DNA of 64,000 nucleotides from Nitrosomonas eutropha (GTDB lineage Bacteria > Pseudomonadota > Gammaproteobacteria > Burkholderiales > Nitrosomonadaceae). Made by a program: the position numbers and the translations under genes. The notes under the pieces are model-generated. The model had not been told where the DNA came from. It saw nothing but the letters and a program-made list of their open reading frames with translations, and did no database searches. This document shows, in pieces, positions 51,529 to 63,003 of this stretch (the first letter of the stretch is position 1; each line of letters opens with the position of its first letter). The stretch spans positions 310,001 through 374,000 of the forward strand of contig NZ_FPBL01000001.1 of the NCBI RefSeq assembly GCF_900116685.1, read 5' to 3'.

Positions 51529-54500
51529 TTAGCGTTCAACTGGTGTGATTTTGATTGTCTTAAGCTCTTTTCCCCGCTGAAATTGCAGCACTACTTTTTC
51601 TCCTGCTTTCATGGTTGTGAGAATAGCTGCATACGACTTCAGGTTGGTGATGGGTTGTCCTGCCAGCTTAATCAAAATATCACCCGGCTGTAGCTGCGCC
51701 TGCTGTGCCGGAGAATTGGCAACGACATCCTCCACCCGCACACCTTCTCCTTGCCAGGAAAAATCCGGCACGGTGCCGAGGCTGATTTTACGTTTGGCAT
51801 TTGTCTGCGCAGGAGCCTGTGTTAAACGAGATGGCTGTGCATCGAGCATGATAGTCAACGGCTCAATACGATTGGCCAGATACTCAGCACCTTCCTTGAG
51901 AATGGCTGCCACTTTGATCAATCCGGCGGTATCGATTTTATCGACAGTATCGCCCGGCGCGTGGTAATCCTCGTGCGCGCTACCAAAGAACTGGACTGAT
52001 GGTATTCCCTCCTTGATGAAAGCAGCCTGATCGCTGGAGCCAAAATCGTTTGCCACGAGGTTGACGGGAATACTGGTAACAAAACCAGCACCCCGGAAAA
52101 CATGCACCAACTCACGTGCCGTACCCGTGCCAAACAATGTAACCGGGTTATTTCCCAATCGGCCAACGGTATCCAGATTGAGCATTGCCATGATTCTTTC
52201 TGATGGATAACCGGATAATGGATCGCCAAGATAATGGGTAGAGCCTAACAAACCAGCTTCTTCACCGGTAAATGCAATAAAAATGATGGAGCGCTGTGGT
52301 TGCCATTTGGTTGCAACCTGCCGTGCCAGTTCGAGCATAACAGCGATACCGCTGGCATTATCATCCGCACCATAATGAATCTTGCCATGATTGGCGGCGC
52401 GTACATCTGGCCAGCCCATACCAAGGTGATCATAATGCGCGCCAATCACCAGGCTTTGCCCGGCTAACTCAGGATTCGCGCCCGGCAGGATGCCGATAAC
52501 GTTACGTAGTGTGATTTTTCCTTTGGGCTCGCCCACATCCTGCTGCCATATCTGAAAATAGCTTTTACCTTCTCCTCCGGGTTGCAACCCTGCCTGCTGG
52601 AATTGTTGCGCGATGTATTCCGCAGCCTTGTCCAGTTCCGGGCTACCCAGCTCACGCCCCTTGAACGCTTCGCTGGCCAAATAGGTAATATCCTCCAGCA
52701 TGCGATTTTCTGAAAACAAGGGCGGCAGCTCCGCCAGTGCCCGACGCGGCGCCAATGTGCTGACGTGATTCGAGGTAAATGTAGCGTTATCTTTTTGAGT
52801 GATTAGTTGCGTCAGTGGCGAGCGGGTAATTGGCCATTGCCCTTTATTAATATTATTCAGCTCATCTCCTTCAAATACCAGATAGCTGTATTTGCGGTAA
52901 TGTGGCAGTTTTCTGGCTAATTCGGCGATCGCTGCAGGTTGATCAGCTGCTACCCACAGCAGGGTTAAATCCGGATTAGTCGGCTGACGCGCTGTCAGCA
53001 CCACAGCATGTTTGCTCTGTTGCCAAGTTTTATCGCTTAGCTGTAGCGTGCCTTCTTTTCTGGCCACACCTTGTTCCGCCAGGGAATCAATTAATTGATT
53101 GCTGAATTTATTTTGCCAACCCAAAATCCAGATTGTGCGATCAGCAGGCAATGCTTGCAGTTGATCATCCCGGACTATTTCCAGCGAACCGACTTGTGTT
53201 CTTTGCCAATTGTCAGCCAGTGATTGATAAGCCTGCATCAGTTCTTCACTAACGTTGGCAGGCAATATCAGCAAGGGGTTTTCTGCTCCAAAACCTTGCG
53301 ACAAGGCAGAAGGAATTTCACGACTATCCAAACGCCGGAATACATCAAACTGGGGATCGATATCAATGCGTACCGGACGTGCCGGGAAATCCATTGCAAT
53401 ACGGTTGACCGATTGGTTAATTTCGATCTGTATTTGCCGGGCGGCTGTTTCCCCTTCCAGATGAATCGCCACCGGTATGCTTAGTTGATAGGGAGCACCC
53501 GATTGGGTTTGCTTAACAACGGCTTTAAGCCTGAACCCATTGCCTACAGGTTCAGCCTGGGCGCTTTCCAGCAACAGATCAGGCGCACCACTCTGATACA
53601 CCCATTGCTGAAAGAACGAAGAAAAATCCCTGCCGGTTTGGGCATTAAAAGTTGTCAACAGATCTTCAAATGAAGCTTGTTTGAACTGGTATTGCTGGTA
53701 GAAAGCACGCAGCACCTGGGTAAAGTCTTGATCCCCCAGTTCCTGCCGCAGCATGTGAAACAGCATCATGGCTTTGCCATAACCGATGGCCTCTGTGCTG
53801 GGACTGTGGCGCGAAGTAAACCGGGCAATCGGAAAATCCTTTTCCTTATTCACAAAATCAGCATATTTTTGCAGCACATCGCGGCGGTATTCTTCTCCTT
53901 TGCCACTCTGTTCACTAACGAGATGATCTGCCAGATAAGCAGTCAATCCTTCTGACCAGTTACCTTTGCGGTAATCAACAAATACGCCGTTACCCCAGTA
54001 GTTGTGCAAAATTTCATGTGGATAGGAGGTATGCAGAATGAAAGGAAAGCGTACAACCCGCGGCCCCAGCAAGGTAAACGAAGGCATACCATAACCGGTT
54101 TCCCAGAAGTTTTCGACCAGTGCAAACTTTGCATAGGGGTAGGGCCCGATCAGCTTGCTGTACATGGCAATGTATTGTCCGGTGGCATCTAGATATTTTT
54201 GTGCTAATGCCTCATCCGCGCTGCGCAGATAAACATAGGCCTCGACCGGCCCGGCTGTTTGCTGGTAACGCTGATAGCGCCCGGCAACCAGATAAATATC
54301 ATCCTGCGGATGGTTTTCTTCCCAGATAACATGCCGGGTGGTTGCTGTGGTCTGCTCCTGCAACAGTTTTCCCTGGCTGACCACATCCCAACCGGCTGGC
54401 AGCTGAATATCCAGATGAAATGACACCATATCGTCATCAAACCGGGGATACCAGGCAGTCGAGCTGGCCAGAAACACGCCTTCTTCCGAAATCAATCCGG

Positions 54501-54927
54501 GTGAATAGCTAAAGCTGCGCGCGTATTCCAGACTGGGATCACGCACTGCATGGTGAATCTGTCCGTTGAAAATCAGTGAAAAAGACTCCTGCCCTGCTGA
54601 TAACGTTATGGTGTAACGCTTCAGCGGCACCGGGCCGGCATAGTCCGCAGCCACATCAGCTGTTCGGGCGGCAATATCTACTCCTTTATCTGCTGTAACC
54701 GATAAACCCGCATGCAAGCTGAATTCCAGACGAGTCACTGTTGTTGGATTGAGCATATGCTTGGGGACATGAATCTGATCCTTGACCTGAATTTCCGAGG
54801 TATCCGGCGAGAGTATGATTTCCATCCGGTGGTGAAATGTTTGGTCATTAGCCAGCACAAGCACACTACAAAGCAGGTTGATAAAGATAAAGCAGCACAG
54901 GATAAAAAAACGGATTGAAAGTATCAT
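51529..54927 (-). CDS. Exported M1 peptidase - M28 peptidase - PDZ fusion protein
   Basis: This 1132-residue protein has a signal sequence (about 1-26) and three modules. The M1 gluzincin part has HEILH (304-308) and Glu326 (NWSEGL) as zinc ligands. After a linker region, an M28 aminopeptidase part (about 740-1000) has [36 protein letters not shown] and FGSSDQAAF, which supply its two-zinc site. A PDZ domain (about 1035-1132, [17 protein letters not shown]) closes it. Both peptidase sites look intact, so it should trim peptides in the periplasm or at the surface. Confidence 0.88.
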   Translation of the reverse strand: MILSIRFFILCCFIFINLLCSVLVLANDQTFHHRMEIILSPDTSEIQVKDQIHVPKHMLNPTTVTRLEFSLHAGLSVTADKGVDIAARTADVAADYAGPVPLKRYTITLSAGQESFSLIFNGQIHHAVRDPSLEYARSFSYSPGLISEEGVFLASSTAWYPRFDDDMVSFHLDIQLPAGWDVVSQGKLLQEQTTATTRHVIWEENHPQDDIYLVAGRYQRYQQTAGPVEAYVYLRSADEALAQKYLDATGQYIAMYSKLIGPYPYAKFALVENFWETGYGMPSFTLLGPRVVRFPFILHTSYPHEILHNYWGNGVFVDYRKGNWSEGLTAYLADHLVSEQSGKGEEYRRDVLQKYADFVNKEKDFPIARFTSRHSPSTEAIGYGKAMMLFHMLRQELGDQDFTQVLRAFYQQYQFKQASFEDLLTTFNAQTGRDFSSFFQQWVYQSGAPDLLLESAQAEPVGNGFRLKAVVKQTQSGAPYQLSIPVAIHLEGETAARQIQIEINQSVNRIAMDFPARPVRIDIDPQFDVFRRLDSREIPSALSQGFGAENPLLILPANVSEELMQAYQSLADNWQRTQVGSLEIVRDDQLQALPADRTIWILGWQNKFSNQLIDSLAEQGVARKEGTLQLSDKTWQQSKHAVVLTARQPTNPDLTLLWVAADQPAAIAELARKLPHYRKYSYLVFEGDELNNINKGQWPITRSPLTQLITQKDNATFTSNHVSTLAPRRALAELPPLFSENRMLEDITYLASEAFKGRELGSPELDKAAEYIAQQFQQAGLQPGGEGKSYFQIWQQDVGEPKGKITLRNVIGILPGANPELAGQSLVIGAHYDHLGMGWPDVRAANHGKIHYGADDNASGIAVMLELARQVATKWQPQRSIIFIAFTGEEAGLLGSTHYLGDPLSGYPSERIMAMLNLDTVGRLGNNPVTLFGTGTARELVHVFRGAGFVTSIPVNLVANDFGSSDQAAFIKEGIPSVQFFGSAHEDYHAPGDTVDKIDTAGLIKVAAILKEGAEYLANRIEPLTIMLDAQPSRLTQAPAQTNAKRKISLGTVPDFSWQGEGVRVEDVVANSPAQQAQLQPGDILIKLAGQPITNLKSYAAILTTMKAGEKVVLQFQRGKELKTIKITPVER

Positions 54928-55093
54928 AACTGATTAAAAATTATTGAAAACTGAATTGAATAGCGAACTAGATCGTTCGGGCCGGTTTGATGATCCTTTA
55001 TTAGGATGCCCTTGTAACGGGTGGGTTCGCTTACCTTTGCTTATCTTTTTACGGAAACTATGCTTAAATGATTTTTATTTACTGATGAGGATT

Positions 55094-56212
55094 ATGAACC
55101 AAATGAAAAATTTTACACAGCCGATCAGCCTTTCCGGTGGCCTGCCATTTGTTCGTAATTTACTGGCAACCGCCTGTTTTCTTGTTATGGCTCAGGCAGG
55201 AGCAGCCGGTTTTATTACCGATGCCAAACAGATTTCAGGGCAGGAAGTCAGGTCCGGTGAAGGGTATTACCGTGCTGATGGTAACTGGCTGGTTTATCAG
55301 GCAGAAGTTGCTGGTGAGAATCCTTTTTACCAGATTTATCTGAAAAATCTTGCCAGTGAGAATGTGCAGCAGATTTCACCTGGCATTGGCAAAACCACTT
55401 GTTCGTGGGTACATCCTTCCCAGGAGAAGGTGTTGTTTTCTTCAACCCATGACGATCCCGAAGCCAAAGCCAAGATGGTTGCTGAGATTGAGCAAAGAAA
55501 ATCTGGCCAGCGCAGGGCGTATGCCTGGGATTATGACGAATTCTACGATATCTATGAAGCTGATTTCGAAGGCAAAAACATCAAAAACCTTACCAATATT
55601 AAAGGATACGATGCGGAGGCTTCCTGGTCGCCAGATGGTAAGCTGATTGCATTTGCCTCCAACCGCCGGGCTTACAGCGAGCCGCTTACCGAAGAAGAAA
55701 CTGCACTGTTCAACAATAACCCTTCTTCCCTGATCGATATTTACATCATGGATGCAGATGGCTCCAACGTAAAAAGACTGACGCATACCAATAGCTATGA
55801 CGGTGGCCCGTTCTTCAGTCCGGATGGAAAAAGGATCGTTTGGCGTCGTTTCTCCGAGAATGGGCAGGAAGCAGAAATATTCACCATGAATATTGATGGA
55901 TCGGATCAAAAGCAGCTTACCCGGCTCAACAAGATGTCTTGGGCACCTTTTTATCACCCATCCAATCAGTACATTATTTTCGCAACCAACGTTGAGGGGC
56001 ATCGGAATTTCGAGCTTTACATCGTTGATGTTGATGGCAAGAAAGAACCCATACGGGTAACGGAGGAAGAAGGATTCGATGGCCTGCCGGTATTTACACC
56101 GGATGGCCAGTACATCACCTGGACCAGCGACCGCACACCTGATAAAAAAGGCCGTCTTTTTCACGGCAAATGGAACCATGAAAAAGCACTGGGAAGTCTG
56201 GGGTTGAAATAA
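55094..56212 (+). CDS. TolB-like beta-propeller protein, exported
   Basis: This 372-residue protein has a signal peptide and six or so PD40/TolB-type repeats, seen as WSPDGKLIAFASNR, FSPDGKRIVWRR and FTPDGQYITWTSDR. It should fold as a propeller in the periplasm. It is not TolB itself: there is no tol-pal context and no TolB N-terminal domain. The start is uncertain: ATG at 55094 (TGAGG upstream), 55103 or 55085 all fit, while the frame is open further to 54944. It is divergent from the large peptidase gene and may share its promoter region. Confidence 0.8.
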   Translation: MNQMKNFTQPISLSGGLPFVRNLLATACFLVMAQAGAAGFITDAKQISGQEVRSGEGYYRADGNWLVYQAEVAGENPFYQIYLKNLASENVQQISPGIGKTTCSWVHPSQEKVLFSSTHDDPEAKAKMVAEIEQRKSGQRRAYAWDYDEFYDIYEADFEGKNIKNLTNIKGYDAEASWSPDGKLIAFASNRRAYSEPLTEEETALFNNNPSSLIDIYIMDADGSNVKRLTHTNSYDGGPFFSPDGKRIVWRRFSENGQEAEIFTMNIDGSDQKQLTRLNKMSWAPFYHPSNQYIIFATNVEGHRNFELYIVDVDGKKEPIRVTEEEGFDGLPVFTPDGQYITWTSDRTPDKKGRLFHGKWNHEKALGSLGLK

Positions 56213-56214
56213 AT

Positions 56215-56242
56215 AACCACTGGTTAAAGTCAGTGGTTGTTT
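56215..56242 (+). terminator. Terminator of the beta-propeller gene
   Basis: AACCACTG and CAGTGGTT form 8-bp arms around 8 bases, followed by GTTT, 3 bases after the stop. Confidence 0.7.
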
Positions 56243-56245
56243 AGT

Positions 56246-56282
56246 CTGGCTGACAGTTGTAAAAAATAAAACTGTCAGCCAG
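56246..56282 (-). terminator. Terminator hairpin between convergent genes
   Basis: Perfect 13-bp arms (56246-56258 and 56270-56282) around an A-rich loop, 18 bases after the end of the cytochrome gene read on the minus strand. It may work in both directions. Confidence 0.55.
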
Positions 56283-56300
56283 CATCAACTCAGCCCAGCT

Positions 56301-57578
56301 TCAGAACTCATTTCCCCGGCTGTTATCAACCTCTTCCGGACTCACCAGACTGCCAAGATTTCCCCAGGTATTTCTGATATAGGAAACCACCCAGGCAATT
56401 TCATTATCGCGAATGATGTGCTGGAAAGGTGGCATGCCATAAGGACGCGGATTACCCGCTGTGACGGGAGGGAACCCACCATATAGCACACTACGAATGG
56501 TGTTGTGCGGTGAGGTCATAGTGACATTACGATTACCCGCCAGCGGTGGGTAAATGCCCGGCACGCCCTCTCCTGATTCGCCGTGACAACCCTGGCAATG
56601 TTTTTCATATACCGGTTTCCCCAGTGCCAGATATTTGCTGACTCGCTCCGGCATAGGTGGGATTTTTTTCGGTGCCTCATTCCCGTTGCGTTTCTCACCA
56701 ATAGATTGCAGGTAAACCGCCATGGCACGCATATCTTCAGGAGACAGATATTGCAGACTTTGCCGGACAATAGTGGCCATGGGGCCGGAAGTTACCGCAT
56801 GCTCGTTTATGCCAGTAGACAACAGTTTGACGATTTCACCTGTTGACCATTCTCCTACCCCCGCCTCCAATGGGGAAATCAGCGAAGGGGCATACCAGTA
56901 GGTTCCCATAATTTCACCTCCTGCCAGCTTGCTATCCTGAGTGGCACCCCATACATTGCGCGGGGTATGGCAGGCATTACAGTGCCCAAGCCCTTGTACC
57001 AGATAGTTACCACGGTTCCATTCTTCGCTTTTGGAATTATCCGGCTCATACACTCCCTCCTTGAAATACCACGTCCGCCACAGGAACAGCAGAAACTGGT
57101 TATCGTAGGGCGAGTTGATCTTGTGTGGCGGATTGGTCTGCGCAACCGGCTTCAATGAACGCAGATAGGCGAACATGGCATCCGCATCCTCGCGCGTGAT
57201 CTTTGTATATTCGGTATAAGGAAAGACGGGGTACAGATAGCTGCCATCGCGCGCTTTCCCGGAATGAAGTGCTTGCCAGAAATCCTCATTGTTCCAGCGG
57301 CCGAGGCCTGTTTCATCATCTGGTGTAATGTTTGGTGTTACAAATTCGCCAAACGGCGTTTTCAGCGTACGTCCGCCAGCATAAGGCTCTCCACCTCGGG
57401 TCGTGTGGCAACCCATACAATTTGCAGCCCGCGATAGATATTCACCACGCTTGACTTGCTCAGCATCTGGAGTTGGAGACTGGCTTGCTGCAATAACTGA
57501 CAACGGTAACAACAGGCTCGCTGCAAAAACAATCATTTGCCGTTTCCCGGCAAATTTAAATTCATTTGACAATTTCAT
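56301..57578 (-). CDS. Tri-haem c-type cytochrome, dehydrogenase cytochrome-subunit type
   Basis: This 425-residue exported protein has a signal peptide (about 1-31) and three haem sites: CMGCH (54-58), CNACH (200-204) and CQGCH (328-332). The order and the first-domain sequence resemble the cytochrome subunits of membrane alcohol or gluconate dehydrogenases, which pass electrons to quinone. No dehydrogenase partner is encoded here, so the donor is unknown. The ATG at 57578 overlaps the stop of the upstream cytochrome gene by 4 bases (ATGA), which settles the start against 57614. Confidence 0.9.
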   Translation of the reverse strand: MKLSNEFKFAGKRQMIVFAASLLLPLSVIAASQSPTPDAEQVKRGEYLSRAANCMGCHTTRGGEPYAGGRTLKTPFGEFVTPNITPDDETGLGRWNNEDFWQALHSGKARDGSYLYPVFPYTEYTKITREDADAMFAYLRSLKPVAQTNPPHKINSPYDNQFLLFLWRTWYFKEGVYEPDNSKSEEWNRGNYLVQGLGHCNACHTPRNVWGATQDSKLAGGEIMGTYWYAPSLISPLEAGVGEWSTGEIVKLLSTGINEHAVTSGPMATIVRQSLQYLSPEDMRAMAVYLQSIGEKRNGNEAPKKIPPMPERVSKYLALGKPVYEKHCQGCHGESGEGVPGIYPPLAGNRNVTMTSPHNTIRSVLYGGFPPVTAGNPRPYGMPPFQHIIRDNEIAWVVSYIRNTWGNLGSLVSPEEVDNSRGNEF

Positions 57579-58294
57579 TGGATAAAGCCCTCTCCGGATA
57601 AAATGGTCTGACAACGCTGAACAAGTTCCGGGGGCAATTCTTCCGCCTCTGCGGATTCACCCGTTACCGGCTGGGTGGGCAGCCACATGGCCAGCGCATT
57701 CACCTCCTCCTGTGTCATTTTATTGGCTATCTCAGACATACAATCTGGTGTTTGTCCACGCATGATTCCGCCGTTGCGCCAGCCGCCAAATTGGGCAGCC
57801 AAATAGGCATGTGGCAAACCCAGTAAACTGGGAATAAAGGGTTTCGTCCCTGTTAAGGCCTTACCGTGACAGGCACTACAGGCAGGAATATCCCGGTCAG
57901 GGTCGCCCGAATGAATCAGCGTTTCTACTGCCTGTGTTTCACCGGGTGAAAGTGTGTTTGCTGTCGGTTGCGGATAGGGATATTTCAGGAAAGAGAAATA
58001 ATGGGCAATTTCAAGCAGATAATCATCAGACATATTTTCCAGCAGGATCGCCATGGCCTGGTAATAACGTTGCCCATCGCGAAAATTGCGCAACTGATTA
58101 AACAGATAACCGGCAGGCTTGCCTGCAATGCGCGGGTAATAAGCATCCCGCCCCGCTCTGTCTTCATCACCATGACAAATAATACAAGGCTTGACACGCT
58201 GCTCCAGCGTATCGGAAATTTTGGGTGGCATCGGCTCCAGCGCATTAGCCAGATTGGAGATCGTCCATAACAAGATAAAAATAATAAATTTCAT
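57575..58294 (-). CDS. Di-haem c-type cytochrome (c4-like)
   Basis: This 239-residue periplasmic protein has a signal peptide (about 1-18) and two haem sites, CIICH (37-41) and CSACH (139-143), each heading a cytochrome c domain with matching YYPRIAGKPAGYL and FIPSLLGLPHAYL stretches. The two-domain repeat is that of cytochrome c4. It is translationally coupled to the tri-haem gene, so the two probably form one electron-transfer chain in the periplasm. Confidence 0.88.
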   Translation of the reverse strand: MKFIIFILLWTISNLANALEPMPPKISDTLEQRVKPCIICHGDEDRAGRDAYYPRIAGKPAGYLFNQLRNFRDGQRYYQAMAILLENMSDDYLLEIAHYFSFLKYPYPQPTANTLSPGETQAVETLIHSGDPDRDIPACSACHGKALTGTKPFIPSLLGLPHAYLAAQFGGWRNGGIMRGQTPDCMSEIANKMTQEEVNALAMWLPTQPVTGESAEAEELPPELVQRCQTILSGEGFIQ

Positions 58295-58307
58295 TTACAC
58301 TCAACCA

Positions 58308-58826
58308 GTGAAAAATTATCAAAATAACCAAAATGCTCCCGTACTTCTGCCTGAAAACCTGGATTGGAGTCAGGCTATTTTGCAGGATGGAAATACAAGG
58401 CCAACCACCCTTTCAAAAGAGCTGATCAATAATTACCTTGCTGCCTGGTATCAGGTACGGATTGACACAACCAGCCTGATCATGCTGCGTATTGGCAGCC
58501 AATCCAAGTCTGTTGCAACGCTACTGCAGGCAACCAGGAGCCAGAATGCAGCGTATATCACCGCCTGTAACCCCACCAGCCAAATGGCAATGCCTGAAGA
58601 AAATCAGTCTGCCACGATCCGGTTGCACGAGCAACTTGCCCGCTATTCAAACTATATCTATCCGGGAGAGAGCATCGACCCGTCCGGGAAATGGCCGGCC
58701 GAGGCCAGTTTTCTCGCGCTGGGGATCGACCTCGCTACGATAGTAACCATCGGGCATGTGTTTGGACAGAATGCAATCGTCTGGATGAATACTGACACAA
58801 TCCCCCGATTAGTTTTACTGCGTTAA
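58308..58826 (+). CDS. DUF3293-family protein
   Basis: This 172-residue protein has the DUF3293 core AAYITACNPTSQMAM and a C-terminal LGIDLATIVTIGHVFGQNAIVW. Function unknown. The start is taken as GTG at 58308, 13 bases from the divergent cytochrome start; the open frame extends back to 58191 over that gene, which is unlikely to be coding. The 3' end overlaps ftsH by 12 bases, tail to tail. Confidence 0.75.
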   Translation: MKNYQNNQNAPVLLPENLDWSQAILQDGNTRPTTLSKELINNYLAAWYQVRIDTTSLIMLRIGSQSKSVATLLQATRSQNAAYITACNPTSQMAMPEENQSATIRLHEQLARYSNYIYPGESIDPSGKWPAEASFLALGIDLATIVTIGHVFGQNAIVWMNTDTIPRLVLLR

Positions 58827-60668
58827 AGAGGCAGTTTCCTCAGCAAGAATATTGCGTTTTAGCTCCAGTATTTCCGGTTGATTCAATGTTTCAGTTTCCA
58901 GCAATTGCTGCGCAGTTTGGTCAAGCAGTGCCCGGTTCATATCCAGAATTTTAATCGCGCGCTCAAGTGCCTGATCAAGCAGTGTACGTACCGTCAGATC
59001 AATCTTGTTGGCGGTTTCCTCACTGTAATCCCGACTTTGTGGCATTGGGAAATTGGGTTGCAAATAAGTCATTTGCTCCCGGTCATACACCACATTACCG
59101 ATTGCCTCGCTCATGCCATAGCGCAATACCATTGCACGAGCAATATCGGTGGCGCGTGCCAGATCATCCGAAGCGCCAGTTGAAATTTCACTGAATACTA
59201 GCTGTTCTGCTGCACGCCCCCCCAGTAGCACTGCCATTTTATTTTCCAGCTCCTTACGTGTCATGAGGAAACGATCTTCGGTGGGACGCTGAATGGTGTA
59301 TCCCAATGCGCCAATGCCACGTGGAATAATTGATACCTTATGAACTTCATCTAATCCTGGTAGCGCCAGCGCCACCATGGTATGCCCCAGTTCATGATAA
59401 GCAACAGTACGTCTTTCAACGGGATTAAGCAGGCGATTACGTTTCTCCAGGCCAGCTACAATCCGCTCGATTGCGTTGTTAAAATCATCCATGGCCACGG
59501 CTGCTGCACCACGCCGAGTCGCTAGTAATGCGGCTTCATTAATCAGGTTGGCCAGATCTGCGCCGGTAAATCCAGGTGTCAGGGCAGCGATCTGTTCGGT
59601 ATCTACATCGGAGGCCAGTGTAATTTTGCCGATATGAACGCCCAGGATTTGTTGGCGACCTTTTTTATCCGGTCGATCGACCAGTACCTGGCGATCAAAA
59701 CGTCCGGCACGCAGTAAGGCGGCATCCAGAATTTCAGGACGATTGGTGGCTGCCAGCAATACAATACCGCTGGAAGAGTCGAATCCATCCAGCTCGGCCA
59801 GCAACTGATTCAGTGTCTGTTCTTTTTCATCATGACCGCCAAATCCACCTGCACCGCGCGCACGTCCCAACGCATCCAGCTCATCAATAAAAATAATGGC
59901 AGGCGCCATCTGGCGTGCCTGTTCAAACAGATCGCGCACTCTGGCAGCACCTACGCCCACAAACATTTCGACAAATTCCGAACCGGAAATTGAAAAAAAC
60001 GGTACGCCTGCCTCCCCTGCCACCGCACGCGCCAGCAGGGTTTTACCAGTGCCGGGTGGGCCAACCAGCAAAATACCTTTGGGCGCCCTGCCACCTAGCC
60101 GACTGTATTCAGAAGGATTTTTAAGGAAATTAACGATCTCGATTAACTCTTCTTTGGCCTCGTCTACACCGGCAACATTGGCAAAAGTGACTTTGGTTTC
60201 CTTTTCTACATAAACCTTGGCACGGCTTTTGCCAATTGACATCAACCCACTTCCCATTATTCCCTTATTCATCTTCCTGATGATAAACAGCCAGATACCG
60301 ATAAAAATTGCCATCGGTACTATCCAGGAAAGAATATCGCGCAACCAGGTGCTTTGCACCACGCCGGTATAGGTGACACTGTGCTTATCCAGCATTCCTG
60401 CCAGATCCGATTCGACCCGAGTGGTGACGAATTCAGTAAACTTTTCACCGCTCGTATCCTTGAGCTTGCCAAAAATCTGCTGATCGGTAATGGCTACTTC
60501 CGCTACTTTGTCCTGTTCCAGCAATGTCTGAAAACGGCTGTAGGGAATCGGCTCGATTTTTGTATATTGCGTGTAAAGATTCTGGATGAAGAGAATGCTG
60601 AGTACCGCAATTAACACATACCAGAAGTTGATCTGTGTTTTCTTGTCCACTGGTGACTGGCTATTCAT
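58815..60668 (-). CDS. ftsH: ATP-dependent zinc metalloprotease FtsH
   Basis: This 617-residue inner-membrane protease has transmembrane helices at about 15-31 and 112-130 flanking a periplasmic domain, an AAA domain with Walker A GPPGTGKT (203-210) and Walker [10 protein letters not shown], and the zinc site HELGH (425-429). It degrades membrane and regulatory proteins as a hexamer. The gene is not beside rrmJ/ftsJ, where the main proteobacterial ftsH usually sits, so it may be a second copy. The 193-base gap to the next gene holds only its promoter region. Confidence 0.94.
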   Translation of the reverse strand: MNSQSPVDKKTQINFWYVLIAVLSILFIQNLYTQYTKIEPIPYSRFQTLLEQDKVAEVAITDQQIFGKLKDTSGEKFTEFVTTRVESDLAGMLDKHSVTYTGVVQSTWLRDILSWIVPMAIFIGIWLFIIRKMNKGIMGSGLMSIGKSRAKVYVEKETKVTFANVAGVDEAKEELIEIVNFLKNPSEYSRLGGRAPKGILLVGPPGTGKTLLARAVAGEAGVPFFSISGSEFVEMFVGVGAARVRDLFEQARQMAPAIIFIDELDALGRARGAGGFGGHDEKEQTLNQLLAELDGFDSSSGIVLLAATNRPEILDAALLRAGRFDRQVLVDRPDKKGRQQILGVHIGKITLASDVDTEQIAALTPGFTGADLANLINEAALLATRRGAAAVAMDDFNNAIERIVAGLEKRNRLLNPVERRTVAYHELGHTMVALALPGLDEVHKVSIIPRGIGALGYTIQRPTEDRFLMTRKELENKMAVLLGGRAAEQLVFSEISTGASDDLARATDIARAMVLRYGMSEAIGNVVYDREQMTYLQPNFPMPQSRDYSEETANKIDLTVRTLLDQALERAIKILDMNRALLDQTAQQLLETETLNQPEILELKRNILAEETASLTQ

Positions 60669-60861
60669 GAATCCTCCTTTGTCTGTCTGATTTTATTTTT
60701 TCAGAATATCGGTAAATCATACCCAATTTAGTCGATCTAAAACCGGGAAATGGTACAACCTCATCCTTTATCCGGCCTTTCGCAAAAGAACCGGGTTGCA
60801 TGGCCGTGTCAGTCAGATACAATGACTACTTTCATCAAACTTCTCACAAGGATAACTCGTC

Positions 60862-61968
60862 ATGAAAACACGTGCAGCAGTCGCTTGGCAGGCTGGCCAG
60901 CCCCTTACCATTGAAGAGGTCGATCTTGCCGCTCCGCGCGCGGGCGAGGTGCTGGTTGAAGTCAAGGCCACAGGTATCTGCCATACTGATTACTACACAC
61001 TTTCCGGCGCTGATCCGGAAGGCCTCTTCCCTGCAATTCTTGGCCACGAAGGCGCCGGGGTTGTGGTTGAAACGGGTGCAGATGTCAAATCATTGCGTCC
61101 GGGCGATCATGTTATTCCCTTGTACACACCAGAATGCCGGGAATGCAAGTTTTGTCTCTCGCGTAAAACCAATTTATGTCAGGCGATCCGTGCAACACAA
61201 GGGCGAGGCCTGATGCCGGATGGCACTTCGCGCTTCTCACTCAACGGCAAATCCATTATGCACTATATGGGGACCTCGACTTTTTCCAATTACATCGTTG
61301 TCCCTGAAATTGCTCTGGCAAAGATTCGTGAAGATGCCCCTTTTGACAAAGCCTGTTACATTGGTTGTGGGGTGACCACCGGTATTGGTGCGGTACTGTT
61401 TACCGCCAAAGTGGAAACCGGTACAAATGTCGCTGTATTCGGGCTGGGTGGCATTGGTCTAAATGTTATTCAGGGTACACGCATGGTCGGTGCAGACAAG
61501 ATTATCGGCGTTGACATCAATCCGGAGCGGGAAGTATTAGGCCGACAATTCGGCATGACACATTTCATCAACCCGAATGAGGTTGAAAACGTGGTGGATG
61601 CGGTCATACAGCTGACTGATGGCGGTGCAGACTATAGTTTTGAATGTACCGGCAATACTTCAGTCATGCGTCAGGCGCTGGAGTGTACACACAAAGGCTG
61701 GGGGCGCAGCATCATTATTGGTGTGGCAGAGGCCGGCGCTGAAATCAGTACCCGTCCGTTTCAGCTGGTTACCGGCAGAAAATGGGAAGGCTCCGCCTTT
61801 GGTGGCGCACGTGGTCGCTCGGATGTGCCACGTATCGTTGACTGGTACATGGACGGCAAAATCAGCATTGATCCACTCATCACACACACACTGAAACTGG
61901 AAGACATTAACGAAGGCTTCAAATTGATGGAAGCCGGCCAATCAATCCGTTCGGTCGTGGTTTACTGA
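60862..61968 (+). CDS. frmA: S-(hydroxymethyl)glutathione dehydrogenase (class III alcohol dehydrogenase)
   Basis: This 368-residue zinc enzyme oxidises the glutathione adduct of formaldehyde to S-formylglutathione with NAD. Catalytic zinc ligands include Cys40 and His62 (GHEGAG), and the structural zinc is held by Cys92, Cys95, Cys98 and Cys106. The Rossmann motif is [13 protein letters not shown]. Length and motifs are typical of the class. It lies 13 bases before fghA, so the two steps of formaldehyde removal are in one operon. Confidence 0.96.
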   Translation: MKTRAAVAWQAGQPLTIEEVDLAAPRAGEVLVEVKATGICHTDYYTLSGADPEGLFPAILGHEGAGVVVETGADVKSLRPGDHVIPLYTPECRECKFCLSRKTNLCQAIRATQGRGLMPDGTSRFSLNGKSIMHYMGTSTFSNYIVVPEIALAKIREDAPFDKACYIGCGVTTGIGAVLFTAKVETGTNVAVFGLGGIGLNVIQGTRMVGADKIIGVDINPEREVLGRQFGMTHFINPNEVENVVDAVIQLTDGGADYSFECTGNTSVMRQALECTHKGWGRSIIIGVAEAGAEISTRPFQLVTGRKWEGSAFGGARGRSDVPRIVDWYMDGKISIDPLITHTLKLEDINEGFKLMEAGQSIRSVVVY

Positions 61969-61981
61969 TCTCCTGGAATAT

Positions 61982-62851
61982 ATGACAATCAAACTGGAAA
62001 TTCGCAGCCAGCACCGCTGTTTTGGCGGTCTTCAAAGTTACTATCAGCATCATTCGGAAATTATCGGCTTACCAATGCGCTTCTCGGTGTATGTGCCGCC
62101 TGAAGCCAGTGAGCAGCGTTTACCCGTACTATTTTTTCTAGCTGGGCTAACCTGTACGGAAGAAACCTTCATGATCAAGGCTGGGGCACAACGTTATGCT
62201 GCCGAGCTCGGTCTGGTGCTAGTCAGTATGGATACCAGCCCGCGCAATACCGGTATTTCTGGGGAAGCGGATGATTGGGAATTTGGATCAGGTGCCGGGT
62301 TCTACCTTGATGCTACAGAATCTCCTTGGTCTAAATACTTTCATATGGAAAGCTATATAACACAGGAGTTGCACAACATCATACTGAGTCAATTTCCGGT
62401 TGATCCAAAACGTGTGGGAATTTCGGGGCATTCTATGGGAGGGCATGGTGCGCTGACTCTGGCACTGCGTCACCCTAAACTGTATCGATCAGTTTCCGCT
62501 TTTGCACCAATCGCGGCACCCATCCATTGTCTCTGGGGACAAAAAGCATTCAGCCGCTATCTGGGAGAATCACCAGAAAGCTGGCGTAAACACGATGCGA
62601 CCGCCTTGATTGAATCTGGCCACCGGTTGCCAACTCCATTAATTGATCAAGGACTGGATGATCCTTTTCTTGCCGAACAATTACATCCCAGCTATTTTGA
62701 AGCTGCCTGCCAGCAAGCTGGGCAGCCTGTTATCTTGCGTCGTCATGCCGGATATGATCACAGTTATTTCTTTATAAGCACCTTCATTGAAGATCACCTG
62801 CGGCATCACCACACCCTGCTGACGCTGGATCAGATTGATTCAGCAGGGTAA
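61982..62851 (+). CDS. fghA: S-formylglutathione hydrolase
   Basis: This 289-residue esterase splits S-formylglutathione to formate and glutathione. The nucleophile is Ser151 in GISGHSMGGHGAL; GLTCTEETFMIKAGAQ near residue 55 is a family signature, and the catalytic His is in YDHSYFFI near the end. It completes the pathway begun by the preceding gene. Formaldehyde can arise from methanol or methyl compounds oxidised by ammonia monooxygenase, which would explain the need for it in an ammonia oxidiser. Confidence 0.95.
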   Translation: MTIKLEIRSQHRCFGGLQSYYQHHSEIIGLPMRFSVYVPPEASEQRLPVLFFLAGLTCTEETFMIKAGAQRYAAELGLVLVSMDTSPRNTGISGEADDWEFGSGAGFYLDATESPWSKYFHMESYITQELHNIILSQFPVDPKRVGISGHSMGGHGALTLALRHPKLYRSVSAFAPIAAPIHCLWGQKAFSRYLGESPESWRKHDATALIESGHRLPTPLIDQGLDDPFLAEQLHPSYFEAACQQAGQPVILRRHAGYDHSYFFISTFIEDHLRHHHTLLTLDQIDSAG

Positions 62852-63003
62852 TTCAGTCTGAATTTTCTTGACACATCTGTATCGTCATTACACGACAGCG
62901 ACAACCTTCCGCCTTTGCGAGCGTGTTCCTGTGAAGCAATCCAGAGTGGTTATACCCGGGATGAGGATAGTCTGCTAATGCAGTTTTACCGGAGATTTAA
63001 TAC

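Noticed and set aside
55442-56179. Minus-strand open frame of 245 codons
   Set aside because: It is antisense to the beta-propeller gene, whose repeats are unambiguous.
55094-56212. Calling the beta-propeller gene tolB
   Set aside because: There is no TolB N-terminal domain and no tolQRA-pal neighbours.
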